Of a stretch of 64,000 nucleotides of DNA, positions 16,239-24,906 are shown one piece after another. The stretch covers positions 62,001-126,000 of the forward strand of contig NZ_FZOY01000010.1 of NCBI RefSeq assembly GCF_900188335.1. The letters run 5' to 3'. Source of the stretch: Tropicimonas sediminicola (GTDB lineage Bacteria > Pseudomonadota > Alphaproteobacteria > Rhodobacterales > Rhodobacteraceae). The number at the start of each line of letters is the position of its first letter. Within the stretch, counting starts at the first letter, position 1. A program made the translations under genes and the position numbers. Under the pieces are notes generated by a model. The model was not told where the DNA came from. It ran no database searches and saw only the letters and a program-made list of their open reading frames with translations.

Positions 16239-17613
16239 AGGCGGCGGCCTCCCGTCCTGCAATGCGTCCGAAGACGGTTCCGATGGTCATGCCGAATCCG
16301 GCGAGATAGCCCTGCCCAAGGATCGAGCCTGCCATGGTCTCGCCCGCGGCCCAGAGGTTGCGGATCGGCCCGCTCTCGGTGCTGCATTGCGCGGTCTCGT
16401 CGACCTTGAGCCCGAGATAGGTGAACGTGACCCCGGTGCGCAGCGAGTAGCCGTAGAACGGCGGCTCGGTGATCGGCCGGGCCCAGTTGGTCTTGGGCGG
16501 CTCGAGCCCGGTTGTCGCCACGCCGTCGAGTTCCGTCGGGTGGAAGGCCGAGGTATCGCCGCAGGCGGCGTTGAACGCCTCGACGGTGGCGCGCAGTTTC
16601 GCCGGCGGCAGGCCCATCTTGTCGGCCAGCTCCTCCAGCGTGTCTGCCTTGATCGGGGGGAAGACCGAGGGCATGAACAGCTCCAGCGACTTGGCGTCGA
16701 TGATGACGTAGCCCACCTGGTCGGGCTGCGCGGCCACGAGCCGGCCCCAGATCGCGTAGCGCTTCGGCCAGACATCCTCGCCCTCGTCGTAGAAACGTTC
16801 CGCGTCCTTGTTGACGACGATGGAGAAGGGCACGCAGTCGAGCCGGGTGACGATGCCGCCGTCGAACTTCGGCGCGCGACCGTCGATGGCGACGGCATGG
16901 CACTGGGTCGGGTCGCCCACCTGCGAGACGCCCTGCTCCAGCAGGTCGGCCAGCACGACGCCGCGGTTGTAGGGCGTGCCCCGGATCAGGAAATTCTCCG
17001 CCGCCGGGCCCCAGGCACGCGTAAGCCACTCGGTATCGGCCTGGAAACCGCCCGAGGCCACGATGACCGCCTTCGGTTCTATCCGGTGCGTGGCGCCTTC
17101 ATGCGTGTAGTCCACCCAGGCGATGCGGTCGCCCTCCAGCTCCAGGTGCGTGACGGCAGCCTCGTAGAGCACCTCCACCCCGAGGCTCTCGGCGGTGCGG
17201 TAATAGGCGTTTACCAGGCTCTTTCCCCCGCCCATGAAAAACGCGTTCGTCCGCGCCAGCGAGAGCGTGCCGGACAGGGACGGCTGGAAACGCACGCCAT
17301 GTGCCTCCATCCAGGGCAGGCATTCCTCGCTGGTGCGGATCGCCAGCCGGGCGAGGCCCTCGTCGGTCTTGCCGCTGGTGACCTTGAGCAGATCGGCGAA
17401 GTATTCCTCCTCGCCGTAGCTGTCGACCAGCGGGCCCAGCGGGCCGCCATGCATGCAGCGAAAGTTCCGGGTGTGCCGGGAATTCCCTCCCCGGTAAGAC
17501 TTGGGGGCGGTCTCCAGGATCAGCACGCGCGCGCCCGCTTCCGCCGCCGTCATGGCCGCACAGAGCGCCGCGTTGCCGCCGCCGATCACCGCAATGTCGA
17601 ATTGGCTTGTCAT
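16228..17613 (-). CDS. tcuA: FAD-dependent tricarballylate dehydrogenase TcuA
   Basis: In Salmonella, TcuA oxidises tricarballylate to cis-aconitate. This 461-residue flavoprotein opens with the dinucleotide-binding signature IAVIGGGNAALCAAMTAAEA (residues 7-26), has the characteristic GGNSRHTRNFRC block near 42-53, and ends with the family's TYLGLKVDETAQ...AAGETMAGSILGQGYLAG segment of the succinate dehydrogenase/fumarate reductase flavoprotein superfamily. Length matches TcuA. It is overlapped by tcuB and diverges from the LysR gene across 78 bp. The AbrB gene, rather than the MFS permease tcuC, follows the pair; a TctABC system nearby probably provides transport. Confidence 0.9.
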   Translation of the reverse strand: MTSQFDIAVIGGGNAALCAAMTAAEAGARVLILETAPKSYRGGNSRHTRNFRCMHGGPLGPLVDSYGEEEYFADLLKVTSGKTDEGLARLAIRTSEECLPWMEAHGVRFQPSLSGTLSLARTNAFFMGGGKSLVNAYYRTAESLGVEVLYEAAVTHLELEGDRIAWVDYTHEGATHRIEPKAVIVASGGFQADTEWLTRAWGPAAENFLIRGTPYNRGVVLADLLEQGVSQVGDPTQCHAVAIDGRAPKFDGGIVTRLDCVPFSIVVNKDAERFYDEGEDVWPKRYAIWGRLVAAQPDQVGYVIIDAKSLELFMPSVFPPIKADTLEELADKMGLPPAKLRATVEAFNAACGDTSAFHPTELDGVATTGLEPPKTNWARPITEPPFYGYSLRTGVTFTYLGLKVDETAQCSTESGPIRNLWAAGETMAGSILGQGYLAGFGMTIGTVFGRIAGREAAAYAA

Positions 17614-17681
17614 GGCTCTTCCCTTGCTGGCTCCGGGATATCGGCGCGGGTTTGATTTGACCAATGCCGCTTTTCCTGAGA

Positions 17682-17702
17682 TTGATGCGATATGCGCATT
17701 AA
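17682..17702. promoter_or_regulatory. Inverted repeat overlapping the tcuR start
   Basis: Arms TTGATGCG (17682-17689) and CGCATTAA (17695-17702), matching at 7 of 8 positions around a 5-bp centre, with the outer T and A fitting the LysR T-N11-A idea loosely. Because it spans the ATG of tcuR, occupancy would favour autorepression as well as control of tcuAB. Confidence 0.5.
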
Positions 17703-18594
17703 TTTCGATTTCAGCGATCTCGAAGCCTTTCTCGCGGTGATGAAGACCGGCTCCTTCCACACCGCCGCCAGCTCGTTGAGCCTGTCGCAATCGGCGATCA
17801 CGCGCAGGGTCCAGAAGCTTGAAATCGCGCTCGATTCCGAGCTGTTCGAGCGGACGACGCGCGCGGTCAAGCCGACGCTTGCGGCAAAGAGGCTCCGGGC
17901 CCGCGCCGAGGCGATCCTGGAGGATGCGCAGGAGACCACCCGGGCGATGCGCGACGAAAGCGTGGCCTTCGCCCACCAGCGCAACGCGGTGGTCACCGTC
18001 GCCGTCATTCCGACGGTGGTGACCGCGCTGCTGCCGGCGGCGATCCGTCATTTCCGCGGCGAAGGATACCGGGCGCGCATCCGGTTTCTCGACCTGACAG
18101 CCAATGCCGTCGCCGAGGCCGTATCGCACGGCGATGCGGATTTCGGGATCTGCTCCGTGCCGGTGTCGGAGAGCGGGACGGAGTTCGAGCCGCTGTTCGA
18201 CGACCCGATGGTCCTTGCCCTGCCCTCCGGGCATCCGCTGGCGGGTCGGGAGCGCATCGACTGGGCAGATCTCGACGCCGAGGCGCTGATCCTTCCCAGT
18301 CGCGGCACCGGCAACCGCCTGCTGATCGACGACGCCATGGCGCGGGCGAGACTGCCACATGCCTGGACCTACGAGGTGCACCGGTCGACAACGGCGCTGG
18401 AGCTGGTGAGCGGCGGCAGCGGGATCGCGCTGGTTCCCGGCTCCGCCGTGACGCCCGGCTTCTCGGTGGGCATCGTTGTCCGACCGATGCCCGCGCCGAC
18501 GATCCTGCGTCCGATCGGCCTGCTTTCCCGCATCGGGCAGAAGGACTCGCCGGTTGTCGCGGCGCTCAAGGCGGCGGTGCGTCCGTCCACCTGA
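17692..18594 (+). CDS. tcuR: LysR-family regulator, probable TcuR
   Basis: A 300-residue LysR regulator. The HTH covers residues about 8-68 (FSDLEAFLAVMKTGSFHTAA then SLSLSQSAITRRVQKLE), followed by the two-lobed substrate-binding domain from about residue 95. It is divergent from tcuAB with a 78-bp shared control region. In Salmonella the equivalent LysR protein TcuR activates tcuABC in response to tricarballylate, which is the basis for the name. The gene ends only 5 bp from the end of the convergent hydroxyacid dehydrogenase gene. Confidence 0.85.
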   Translation: MRINFDFSDLEAFLAVMKTGSFHTAASSLSLSQSAITRRVQKLEIALDSELFERTTRAVKPTLAAKRLRARAEAILEDAQETTRAMRDESVAFAHQRNAVVTVAVIPTVVTALLPAAIRHFRGEGYRARIRFLDLTANAVAEAVSHGDADFGICSVPVSESGTEFEPLFDDPMVLALPSGHPLAGRERIDWADLDAEALILPSRGTGNRLLIDDAMARARLPHAWTYEVHRSTTALELVSGGSGIALVPGSAVTPGFSVGIVVRPMPAPTILRPIGLLSRIGQKDSPVVAALKAAVRPST

Positions 18595-18599
18595 GTGGG

Positions 18600-19583
18600 T
18601 CAGTCCGCGCTCCCCGCCCAGACCTCGGCGTTGATCATGTGGATGGGCTCGCCCGCCGCATAGGCGTTGATCTGGTCGAAGATGTCCGCGAACTGAAGGT
18701 CGAACTCATCCTCCGTGACGAAACCGATGTGCGGCGTCGCGATCAGCCGGGGATGAGAGAGCAACGGATCGGAGGGATCCGTGAGGGGTTCCGTATCGAA
18801 GACGTCGACAGCCGCCGTTCCGGGGCGGCCGGCGTCGAGCGCCGCCAGAAGCGCGCCCGGCTCGACCAGCCCGGCACGCGAGGTGTTGACGAAGACCGCG
18901 TCGGGGCGCATCGCCGCGAGATCGCCGGAGGTGACGATGCCCCGCGTCTCGGGCTTCAGGCGGACATGGATCGAAACGACGTCGCTGGTCGAGAAGAACT
19001 CGGCGCGGCTCTCCGCAACGGTCTCGCCGGCGGCGCGAGCCCTCTCGCGCCCCGCCTCCGAACCCCACCAGACGACCTCCATGCCGAAGGCACGGGCATA
19101 GTCCGCGACCGTTTGGGCGATGCGGCCATATCCGTAGAGCCCGATCCTGCGCCCGCGCAACGTCCGCCCGACACCCATCTGCCAATGCCCGGCCTTGAGC
19201 GACGCCATCTGCGCCGGCAACTGCCGCATGGCGGCGAGAACCAGCGCCCAGGTAAGCTCGGCCGCAGCATAGGAGGGCGTGCCGGCGTGCATGTTCGAGC
19301 ACAGCAGCACGCCCGTGTCCGTGCAGGCCGGGACATCGACATGGGGGTAGACGCTTCGCTGGCTGATCAGCTTGAGGTTCGGCAGGCGTTCGAGCAGGTC
19401 TCGGGTGATCTTCGTGCGTTCCCGGAACAGCACCAGCGCCTCCGCCTCCGCCAGCCGCTGCGCGAGAATGACCGGGTCTTCCACGTGATCGGTCCAGACT
19501 GTCACGTCATGCGCGGCCAGACGCGAGAAACACGGCAACCCTCTCAGCGTGTCGAACCAGTCGTCGAGAATATGGACCTTCAT
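18600..19583 (-). CDS. D-2-hydroxyacid dehydrogenase family protein
   Basis: A 327-residue NAD(P)-dependent enzyme of the D-isomer-specific 2-hydroxyacid dehydrogenase family, interconverting a 2-hydroxy acid and its 2-oxo acid. The nucleotide-binding loop is IGLYGYGRIAQTVA (about 148-161). Catalytic elements are Arg in SIHVRLKPETRG (about 210-222), Glu in VDVFDTEPL and His in TPHIGFVTED. It is on the same strand as the tricarboxylate genes above it, 74 bp after the Usp gene, so it may handle a 2-hydroxy acid intermediate; the true substrate is unknown. Confidence 0.87.
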   Translation of the reverse strand: MKVHILDDWFDTLRGLPCFSRLAAHDVTVWTDHVEDPVILAQRLAEAEALVLFRERTKITRDLLERLPNLKLISQRSVYPHVDVPACTDTGVLLCSNMHAGTPSYAAAELTWALVLAAMRQLPAQMASLKAGHWQMGVGRTLRGRRIGLYGYGRIAQTVADYARAFGMEVVWWGSEAGRERARAAGETVAESRAEFFSTSDVVSIHVRLKPETRGIVTSGDLAAMRPDAVFVNTSRAGLVEPGALLAALDAGRPGTAAVDVFDTEPLTDPSDPLLSHPRLIATPHIGFVTEDEFDLQFADIFDQINAYAAGEPIHMINAEVWAGSAD

Positions 19584-19657
19584 CGGTGTAACATTCCCCG
19601 AAATGTCAAAGGATTGGAGAGCACGGCATTTCAAGGAGACCCTCGATTGCCGCGCCA

Positions 19658-20479
19658 TCAATGGGACAGCAGAACGGGGATGTCGATCTCGTTCAGCACG
19701 CGCGCGGTGACCCCGCCCAAGAAGTCCTCCCGGAACTTGGAATGCTCGTAGGCGCCCATCACCAGGAAGCCCGGATTGCGCTCCCGCGTGAACGCCAGAA
19801 GGGTTCTGCCGACGCCATGATGCAGTGCGAGTTCCTCGTGCCGCGCTTCGACCTCGTGCAGGGCAAGGTGGTCGAGCACCTCCTCCACCGGTCGCGGAAG
19901 CCGGGTGCCTTCCACGGTCAGCAGGGTCACGCGCCCTTCGTCCTCGAGCAGTTGCAGGCTGTCGTAGAGCGCCCGCCCGGCAGCGCGGCTGCCGTCCCAG
20001 GCGATGGCTGCCTCGGCATGGCTGGCCTCGCGATCGTAGCCTTGCGGCACCACGACAATGGGCCGCCCGCTCATCAGCGCGATGCGGTCGGGATGCAGGG
20101 TCACATGCGAGTCGGCATCGCCCGGCTTCGGGCGGCCGAGGATCAGTATGTCGAAGCCGCGGGCCGTTTCGGCGATCACCATGTCGACCCGCCCGGACGC
20201 CTCGACAAAGCGGAGCCTGTCGCCCAGTTCGAGTTCGGCCTTGAGGGCATCGAACTTCGAGCGCACGGCATTGATGATCTCGGCATTGGCCTCGGCAATG
20301 ATCTGGCGCGCCCGCGCGGGCACCCAGGCTGCGTGGCTGTCGACCGTCTCGTGCTCGGAATGCGCCAGCAGCGCGGTAACCCGGATGCCGCCGCCGCGTG
20401 CGAGCGATGCGGCGTACCGGAGTGCCGACTCGGCACTTGCCGAGCCGTTGAAGGCAACGAGGATGTTCCGGATTTTCAT
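19658..20479 (-). CDS. Tandem universal stress protein (UspA family)
   Basis: A 273-residue protein with two Usp folds in tandem, residues about 1-145 and 150-273. The first begins KIRNILVAFNGSASAESALRYA. The second ends with a family ATP-binding-like segment MGAYEHSKFREDFLGGVTARVL and IPVLLSH. Usp proteins bind ATP or act as stress or flux sensors; a defined reaction is not expected. ATG 20479 overlaps the stop of the PrpF-like gene (ATGA), so it is translationally coupled to the tricarboxylate operon. That is an unusual place for a stress protein and hints at a link to transport or energy status. Confidence 0.9.
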   Translation of the reverse strand: MKIRNILVAFNGSASAESALRYAASLARGGGIRVTALLAHSEHETVDSHAAWVPARARQIIAEANAEIINAVRSKFDALKAELELGDRLRFVEASGRVDMVIAETARGFDILILGRPKPGDADSHVTLHPDRIALMSGRPIVVVPQGYDREASHAEAAIAWDGSRAAGRALYDSLQLLEDEGRVTLLTVEGTRLPRPVEEVLDHLALHEVEARHEELALHHGVGRTLLAFTRERNPGFLVMGAYEHSKFREDFLGGVTARVLNEIDIPVLLSH

Positions 20480-21576
20480 GCGTCGAACTCCGTGTCTTCC
20501 CAGACAGAACCGGGAACGTAGATTTGGCCATCCGCCAGCTTGCGCGCCGTGCGCACCAGACCCGCGGCGTTCAGGGTGAAGCCGCCGTCGAGGGAGAAAT
20601 CCACCAGCACGTCGATCGTGCCGGAGGGATGTTCGAGCACGACCTCGGCCGGCCCGTGTGCCGGCCGTTCCAGCAATCCGTCGGCCACCGACCCAGGCGT
20701 CAGGGCGCAGGAGGCGATGCACTGGGCGCCGGTCACGGCCATGGTCGGGTGGGTGTTGCGGGGCATGAAGTAGCGCGCGGCGATGGTGCCGCCCTGCCTG
20801 GCAGGCGCGAGGATGGCGAACTTGGGCGTGACCGACTGGGAAACGTCGCCCATCCCCATCTTCTCGCCAGCCACGCGGCGGATCGCCTCCATGCGCTCGA
20901 AGAACGGACGGTTTTCGTCCAGCTCCGTCGCGCTTTCATGGCCGGTAAGGCCGAAATCCCCGGCCCGGGCGATGACGACCGGCATGGCGACATCCATGCA
21001 AGTGACCTCGATGCCGTCGATCTCGTCGCGCAGGTTTCCGGTGGGCAGGAAGGCCCCGGTGGAGGAGCCGACGACCCCCATGAAGGAGAGCTCGACCGGC
21101 GCCGCGGTTCCCGGAACGCCGGCGATGGCCGCATCGCCCGCGTAGGTGAGCTGCCCGCCCGGTGTGCGGACCCGCGCCAGCACCTGCGCCCCGGTGTTCA
21201 CGGCTCGGATGCGGATCTCGGTCACGTCGCCCTGCGGCTCGACCAGCCCCATCTCGATCGCCGCCGGGCCGACGCCGGAGAGAATGTTGCCGCAGGTCGG
21301 CTTGAAGTCGACCAGCCGGTCCTCGACCGAGACCTGCGCGAAGAAATAGTCCACGTCCGCCCAGGTGTCGTCGGAGCGCGATAGCATCGCGACCTTGGTG
21401 GTCACGGCGGCCCCGCCGCCGATCCCGTCGATGTTGAGCGGGTGCCCGGACCCGACGGCGGCGACCAGGACGTCCGCCAGCGTCTCGCGATCCTCCGGCA
21501 GGTCCTCGCGCCGGAAGTAGGGCCCGCGCGACGTGCCGCCACGCATGAAGATGAAGGGAATGCCTCTCTGGGTCAT
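20476..21576 (-). CDS. PrpF-family isomerase (aconitate / methylaconitate / oxalomesaconate type)
   Basis: A 366-residue member of the PrpF family (diaminopimelate-epimerase-like fold). Family members move or isomerise the double bond of unsaturated tricarboxylates: 2-methylaconitate isomerase PrpF, trans-/cis-aconitate isomerases and 4-oxalomesaconate tautomerase GalD. Signature blocks are IPFIFMRGGTSRGPYFRRED at the N-terminus, the conserved cysteine region KPTCGNILSGVGPAA (about residues 95-110) and NTHPTMAVTGAQCIASC later. Linked to tcuAB and tctABC, an aconitate isomerase is the most economical reading. It overlaps both neighbours by ATGA. Confidence 0.87.
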   Translation of the reverse strand: MTQRGIPFIFMRGGTSRGPYFRREDLPEDRETLADVLVAAVGSGHPLNIDGIGGGAAVTTKVAMLSRSDDTWADVDYFFAQVSVEDRLVDFKPTCGNILSGVGPAAIEMGLVEPQGDVTEIRIRAVNTGAQVLARVRTPGGQLTYAGDAAIAGVPGTAAPVELSFMGVVGSSTGAFLPTGNLRDEIDGIEVTCMDVAMPVVIARAGDFGLTGHESATELDENRPFFERMEAIRRVAGEKMGMGDVSQSVTPKFAILAPARQGGTIAARYFMPRNTHPTMAVTGAQCIASCALTPGSVADGLLERPAHGPAEVVLEHPSGTIDVLVDFSLDGGFTLNAAGLVRTARKLADGQIYVPGSVWEDTEFDA

Positions 21577-23603
21577 GTCAGCGGCCACGGCAGGTCCACC
21601 AGCGACTGCAGCAGTCCCGGCGGAAAGTCACGGTTCAGCATGCCCGCCATGAAGCACATGAAGGCGATGCCACAGGCGGTGAGAACGAGGGTCTTCGGCC
21701 AGCTTGCCCCTGCCCGCACCCGCAGGAAGGCGATCAGGAAGCCAAGCAGGGCGAGGATGAACCCGACCAGCGCGGTTGCGGCGATCAGCCCGGCGAACCA
21801 GGCCAGCGTCTGCCACAGACCGTAGGGCGCATCGGCGTCTTCTCCGGCGACCTCCTTGTCGGCGAAGATGGCGTCGCCCTCGGGACGGCGGATCATCTGC
21901 ACCAGCAGGACGAGGCAGCAGGCCATGGACAGCCCGCCCACGACGAGCGGCACGATCTTGTCCGTCATGTTGTAGTTCGGGATCAGCGAGGCGTTGATCA
22001 GAGCGACGGTCAGGTACCCCATGATCACCAGCAGGAAGATCAGCGGCGCACGCTTGCCGCCGGACTGCACATCGCCCTCGGCCATGATCAGCTTGGCCTG
22101 CCGCAGGCCGAGCACCACGGAGACGACGGTGATGATGATCAGCACGATCACGATTGGCGAGAAGATGTAGTCGATCCCTTCCTCGAAGCTCTTGCGGAAG
22201 CGGAAGGAGGCGATCTGGAACGCCTGATTGGTGAACTTCTCCACCGGGTTCGACAGCACGAAACCGATCAGGAAGGCCGGGCGCGACCAGTCGAAGCGGC
22301 GCAGGAAGATGCCGATGAGGCCGATGGCGAACAGCGCCAGCAGATCTTCGAAGTTCTGCCCGGACTGGAAGGCCGCGAAGCTGATCAGCATGAACAGGAA
22401 CGGCGCGAGATAGGTGAAGCGGATCGTCGTCAGCCTGGCGATGCCGCCGGAGGCCGCGATGCAGAGCACCGTGCCCAGCACGTTGGCGAGCGCCAGCAGC
22501 CAGACGATCGAATAGGTGATGTCGAGGTTGTCCTTGAGCATGCCGGGGCCGACTTCGATGTCGCCCGACCCAAGCAGGGCCACCGCACCGATGAAGATCG
22601 CCATGGAGCCGGAGCCGGGAATGCCGAACAGCAGCGTCGGCACGAGCCCGCCGCCCTCCTTGGCGTTGTTCGAGCTCTCCGGACCGATCACGCCACGCAC
22701 TTCGCCCTTGCCGAAGTTGGTCTTGTCCTTGGTGGTCTGGACGGTGTGGCCATAGGCGATCCAGTCCACGACCGAACCGCCGAGACCGGGGATCACGCCC
22801 ACGATCACGCCGATGATCGAGCAGCGGATGGAGAGGAAGATGTTGGCGAACCAGTCGCGCACCCCGTCCATCCAGCCGGCGCCGAGGCTCGCGCCTTGGG
22901 CGATGGAACGGTCCTGGCGCAGCAGCGAGACGATCTCCGGCACCGCGAAGACCCCGAGGCCCACGATCACCAGCTGCAGCCCGTCCGTCAGGTAGGGAAT
23001 GTCATAGGTGGTCATGCGCAGCGAACCGCCGGCGTCGGCGATACCGATGGTGCCGATCATCAGGCCGAGCCCGGCCGCGGCCAGGCCCTTGAGCGCAAAA
23101 CGGCCAGCGAGCACGGCCACCATAGAGAGACCGAGGATCGTCATCATCAGCATCTCGGGCAGGCCGAAGGCGAGCACCAGCGGGCGCGCGACGAGGATGA
23201 AGAGGGTCAGGAAGGTCGCACCGACGAGGCCGCCGAAGAGCGAGGCCGAAAAGGCGGCGGAGAGGGCGCGCGACGCTTCCCCCTTCTTCGCCATGGGAAA
23301 GCCGTCCAGCACGGTCGCCTGGGAGGCGGAGGAGCCGGGGATGCCCATGAGCACCGAGGCGAAGGTGTCGGAGGTCGGAACGACCGCCACCATGCCGATC
23401 ATCAGCGCCAGGCCGAGGATCGGATCCATGCCGAACATGAAGGGGAGCAGGAGCGAGAGGCCGGCGATTCCGCCGAGGCCGGGAAAGACGCCGACGGCAA
23501 GCCCCATGACGACGCCGAGCGCGAGATAGCCCAGGACGATGGGTTGCAGGATCAGCCCCCACGCTTCGCCAAGCGCAGGCAGGGCCGTTGCGAGAATCTC
23601 CAT
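21573..23603 (-). CDS. TctA-TctB fusion permease of a tripartite tricarboxylate transporter
   Basis: A 676-residue protein joining the two membrane subunits of a TTT importer. Residues about 1-495 are TctA, with the family glycine/proline motifs GVFPGLGGIAGLSLLLPF, GIPGSSASQATVLDGFPMAK and, in the second half, GVIPGLGGSVVDWIAYGHTV and LLFGIPGSGSMAIF. After a charged linker (KLIMAEGDVQSGGKRA) residues about 510-676 resemble TctB, with four hydrophobic helices. Standard TctA is about 500 residues and TctB about 150. The upstream gene is the binding protein tctC; the PrpF-like gene overlaps its stop. Expected substrate is a tricarboxylate. Confidence 0.87.
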   Translation of the reverse strand: MEILATALPALGEAWGLILQPIVLGYLALGVVMGLAVGVFPGLGGIAGLSLLLPFMFGMDPILGLALMIGMVAVVPTSDTFASVLMGIPGSSASQATVLDGFPMAKKGEASRALSAAFSASLFGGLVGATFLTLFILVARPLVLAFGLPEMLMMTILGLSMVAVLAGRFALKGLAAAGLGLMIGTIGIADAGGSLRMTTYDIPYLTDGLQLVIVGLGVFAVPEIVSLLRQDRSIAQGASLGAGWMDGVRDWFANIFLSIRCSIIGVIVGVIPGLGGSVVDWIAYGHTVQTTKDKTNFGKGEVRGVIGPESSNNAKEGGGLVPTLLFGIPGSGSMAIFIGAVALLGSGDIEVGPGMLKDNLDITYSIVWLLALANVLGTVLCIAASGGIARLTTIRFTYLAPFLFMLISFAAFQSGQNFEDLLALFAIGLIGIFLRRFDWSRPAFLIGFVLSNPVEKFTNQAFQIASFRFRKSFEEGIDYIFSPIVIVLIIITVVSVVLGLRQAKLIMAEGDVQSGGKRAPLIFLLVIMGYLTVALINASLIPNYNMTDKIVPLVVGGLSMACCLVLLVQMIRRPEGDAIFADKEVAGEDADAPYGLWQTLAWFAGLIAATALVGFILALLGFLIAFLRVRAGASWPKTLVLTACGIAFMCFMAGMLNRDFPPGLLQSLVDLPWPLT

Positions 23604-23642
23604 TGGAGCCGCTTTCGATTGTTTGAATTATCTTGGGGAAGG

Positions 23643-23669
23643 ACGCACTCCCCCGAAGAGGGAGTGCGT
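23643..23669 (-). terminator. Perfect 10-bp hairpin between tctC and the tctAB fusion
   Basis: Arms ACGCACTCCC (23643-23652) and GGGAGTGCGT (23660-23669) with a 7-nt loop, in the 77-bp gap after the tctC stop. No U-tract follows on the transcript, and the fusion gene downstream needs the same message, so partial termination or 3'-end protection of the tctC message is likelier than full termination. Confidence 0.6.
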
Positions 23670-23680
23670 GGGCCGGGAGG

Positions 23681-24769
23681 TTACTCCAGCGAAACGCCGT
23701 AAGCGTCTTTCAGCCAGCTGACGACCTGTTCCCGCGCCTCAGGGCTGACCGTGGTGGCTTCCTTGGTCGCGTTGGCCGCGCCCGCGCCGACGAACATCGG
23801 GTACTTGCCGACCTCGTTGGCCGAGAGCTCGGCGAAGTCGGGGCGGCTGCGGACGGCCTCGAAGGCCGCGACGTATGTGTCCACCACGTCCTGCGGAGTC
23901 CCCTGCGGCAGGAAGGCGATCTTCTGCGACGGGTAGCCCGAGATGAAGAAGGCTTTCCAGGCGTCCCAGGCCACGCCGGAGGTTTCGCACCCTTCGGTCG
24001 CCTCGCAGACTTCCTTGAAGCTCGGCATGTCGGGGAAGGTCGGGTCGCGCACGATGACGCCGTTGTCGTCGAGCGCGCCCCAGGACATCATCGGCACGGC
24101 GGAGCCGGCGGCGACCAGGTCGGCGGACCCGCCGAGGTAGCCCGAGGAGGTCTGGTAGTCGATCGTCGCCTCGCCGCGCTCGAACATCAGGCGTCCGTCA
24201 CCGCGGCCCTTGATGCCGAAGACCGGCTCGACGTTCATGCCGAGCATCTGCCAGGCCAGTAGCGGAACCAGGTCGAGGCCGGTGGCGCCCTGCGAGCCGA
24301 AGATGAAGTCCGTGTCCTTGAGGCCGTTGGCCGAGCCGTCGAACTTGGCGCCGTCCTCGGCGTTCAGATAGGCCACGCCGCCGGTGCCGGTCGCCATGAC
24401 CGGGATCCAGTCGCCGTATTCATAGCGCACGCGCGGGTCGCCGAGCAGATAGGGGAACTGCGTCGAGCCGGACGAGCCGAAGAGCAACGTGCCGTCCTTG
24501 TGCTGCTGCTGCTGGAACCAGTTCGCGCCCTTGGTCGAGCCCGCACCCGGCATGAACTTCACGACGACGGTCGGGTTGCCGGGCAGCTCCTCGGACAGCA
24601 GCGGCGCGAAGAAGTTGGCCCACTTGGCCGAACCACCGGTCTCGGAGAACGGGATCACCCATTCGATCGTCTTGCCGGAAAAGTCCACCTCGGCGGCGGC
24701 CGGAGCGGCCATGGCGGCAGCCGCGACAATACCGACAACGACTCGGCGGGTAAAACTGAGTTGGGTCAT
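23681..24769 (-). CDS. tctC: Tripartite tricarboxylate transporter binding protein (TctC/Bug family)
   Basis: A periplasmic receptor of 362 residues, slightly longer than the usual 320-330. A signal peptide ends at about residue 26 (VVVGIVAAAAMAAPAAA, then EVDFSGKTIEW), and family blocks include VVKFMPGAGSTKGANWF and the SQGATGLDLVPLL region. It delivers an organic acid, probably a tricarboxylate, to the TctAB fusion encoded next. The start ATG 24769 follows GGAGGAAACC; an upstream open N-terminus lacks signal-peptide character. It diverges from the tctD/tctE two-component genes, the classical arrangement for this system. Confidence 0.88.
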   Translation of the reverse strand: MTQLSFTRRVVVGIVAAAAMAAPAAAEVDFSGKTIEWVIPFSETGGSAKWANFFAPLLSEELPGNPTVVVKFMPGAGSTKGANWFQQQQHKDGTLLFGSSGSTQFPYLLGDPRVRYEYGDWIPVMATGTGGVAYLNAEDGAKFDGSANGLKDTDFIFGSQGATGLDLVPLLAWQMLGMNVEPVFGIKGRGDGRLMFERGEATIDYQTSSGYLGGSADLVAAGSAVPMMSWGALDDNGVIVRDPTFPDMPSFKEVCEATEGCETSGVAWDAWKAFFISGYPSQKIAFLPQGTPQDVVDTYVAAFEAVRSRPDFAELSANEVGKYPMFVGAGAANATKEATTVSPEAREQVVSWLKDAYGVSLE

Positions 24770-24836
24770 TGGTTTCCTCCCACTTGACCAAATACCACGG
24801 AAACGCTCCTCCGTTCCCGGGCCCATTTGCGATTTC

Positions 24837-24897
24837 GGGAATTGATTCCCCGTTCGATCTGGCCAAGATCAGGGATCAAGCTTGCGTGAAGCTTGCG
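24837..24897. promoter_or_regulatory. Control region between tctC and tctD: palindrome and 11-bp-phased direct repeat
   Basis: A perfect palindrome GGGAAT-TG-ATTCCC occupies 24837-24850. Nearer tctD, AAGCTTGCG occurs twice in direct orientation (24878-24886 and 24889-24897), 11 bp apart start to start. OmpR-type response regulators commonly bind direct repeats with about one helical turn spacing, so the direct repeat is a candidate TctD site. It would sit just before the tctD ribosome binding site and so favours autoregulation. Confidence 0.45.
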
Positions 24898-24906
24898 GGA
24901 GGAGAC

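Noticed and set aside
22746-23702. Plus-strand frame opposite TctA, very rich in His/Glu/Arg
   Set aside because: Typical antisense of hydrophobic membrane-protein codons; no start context.
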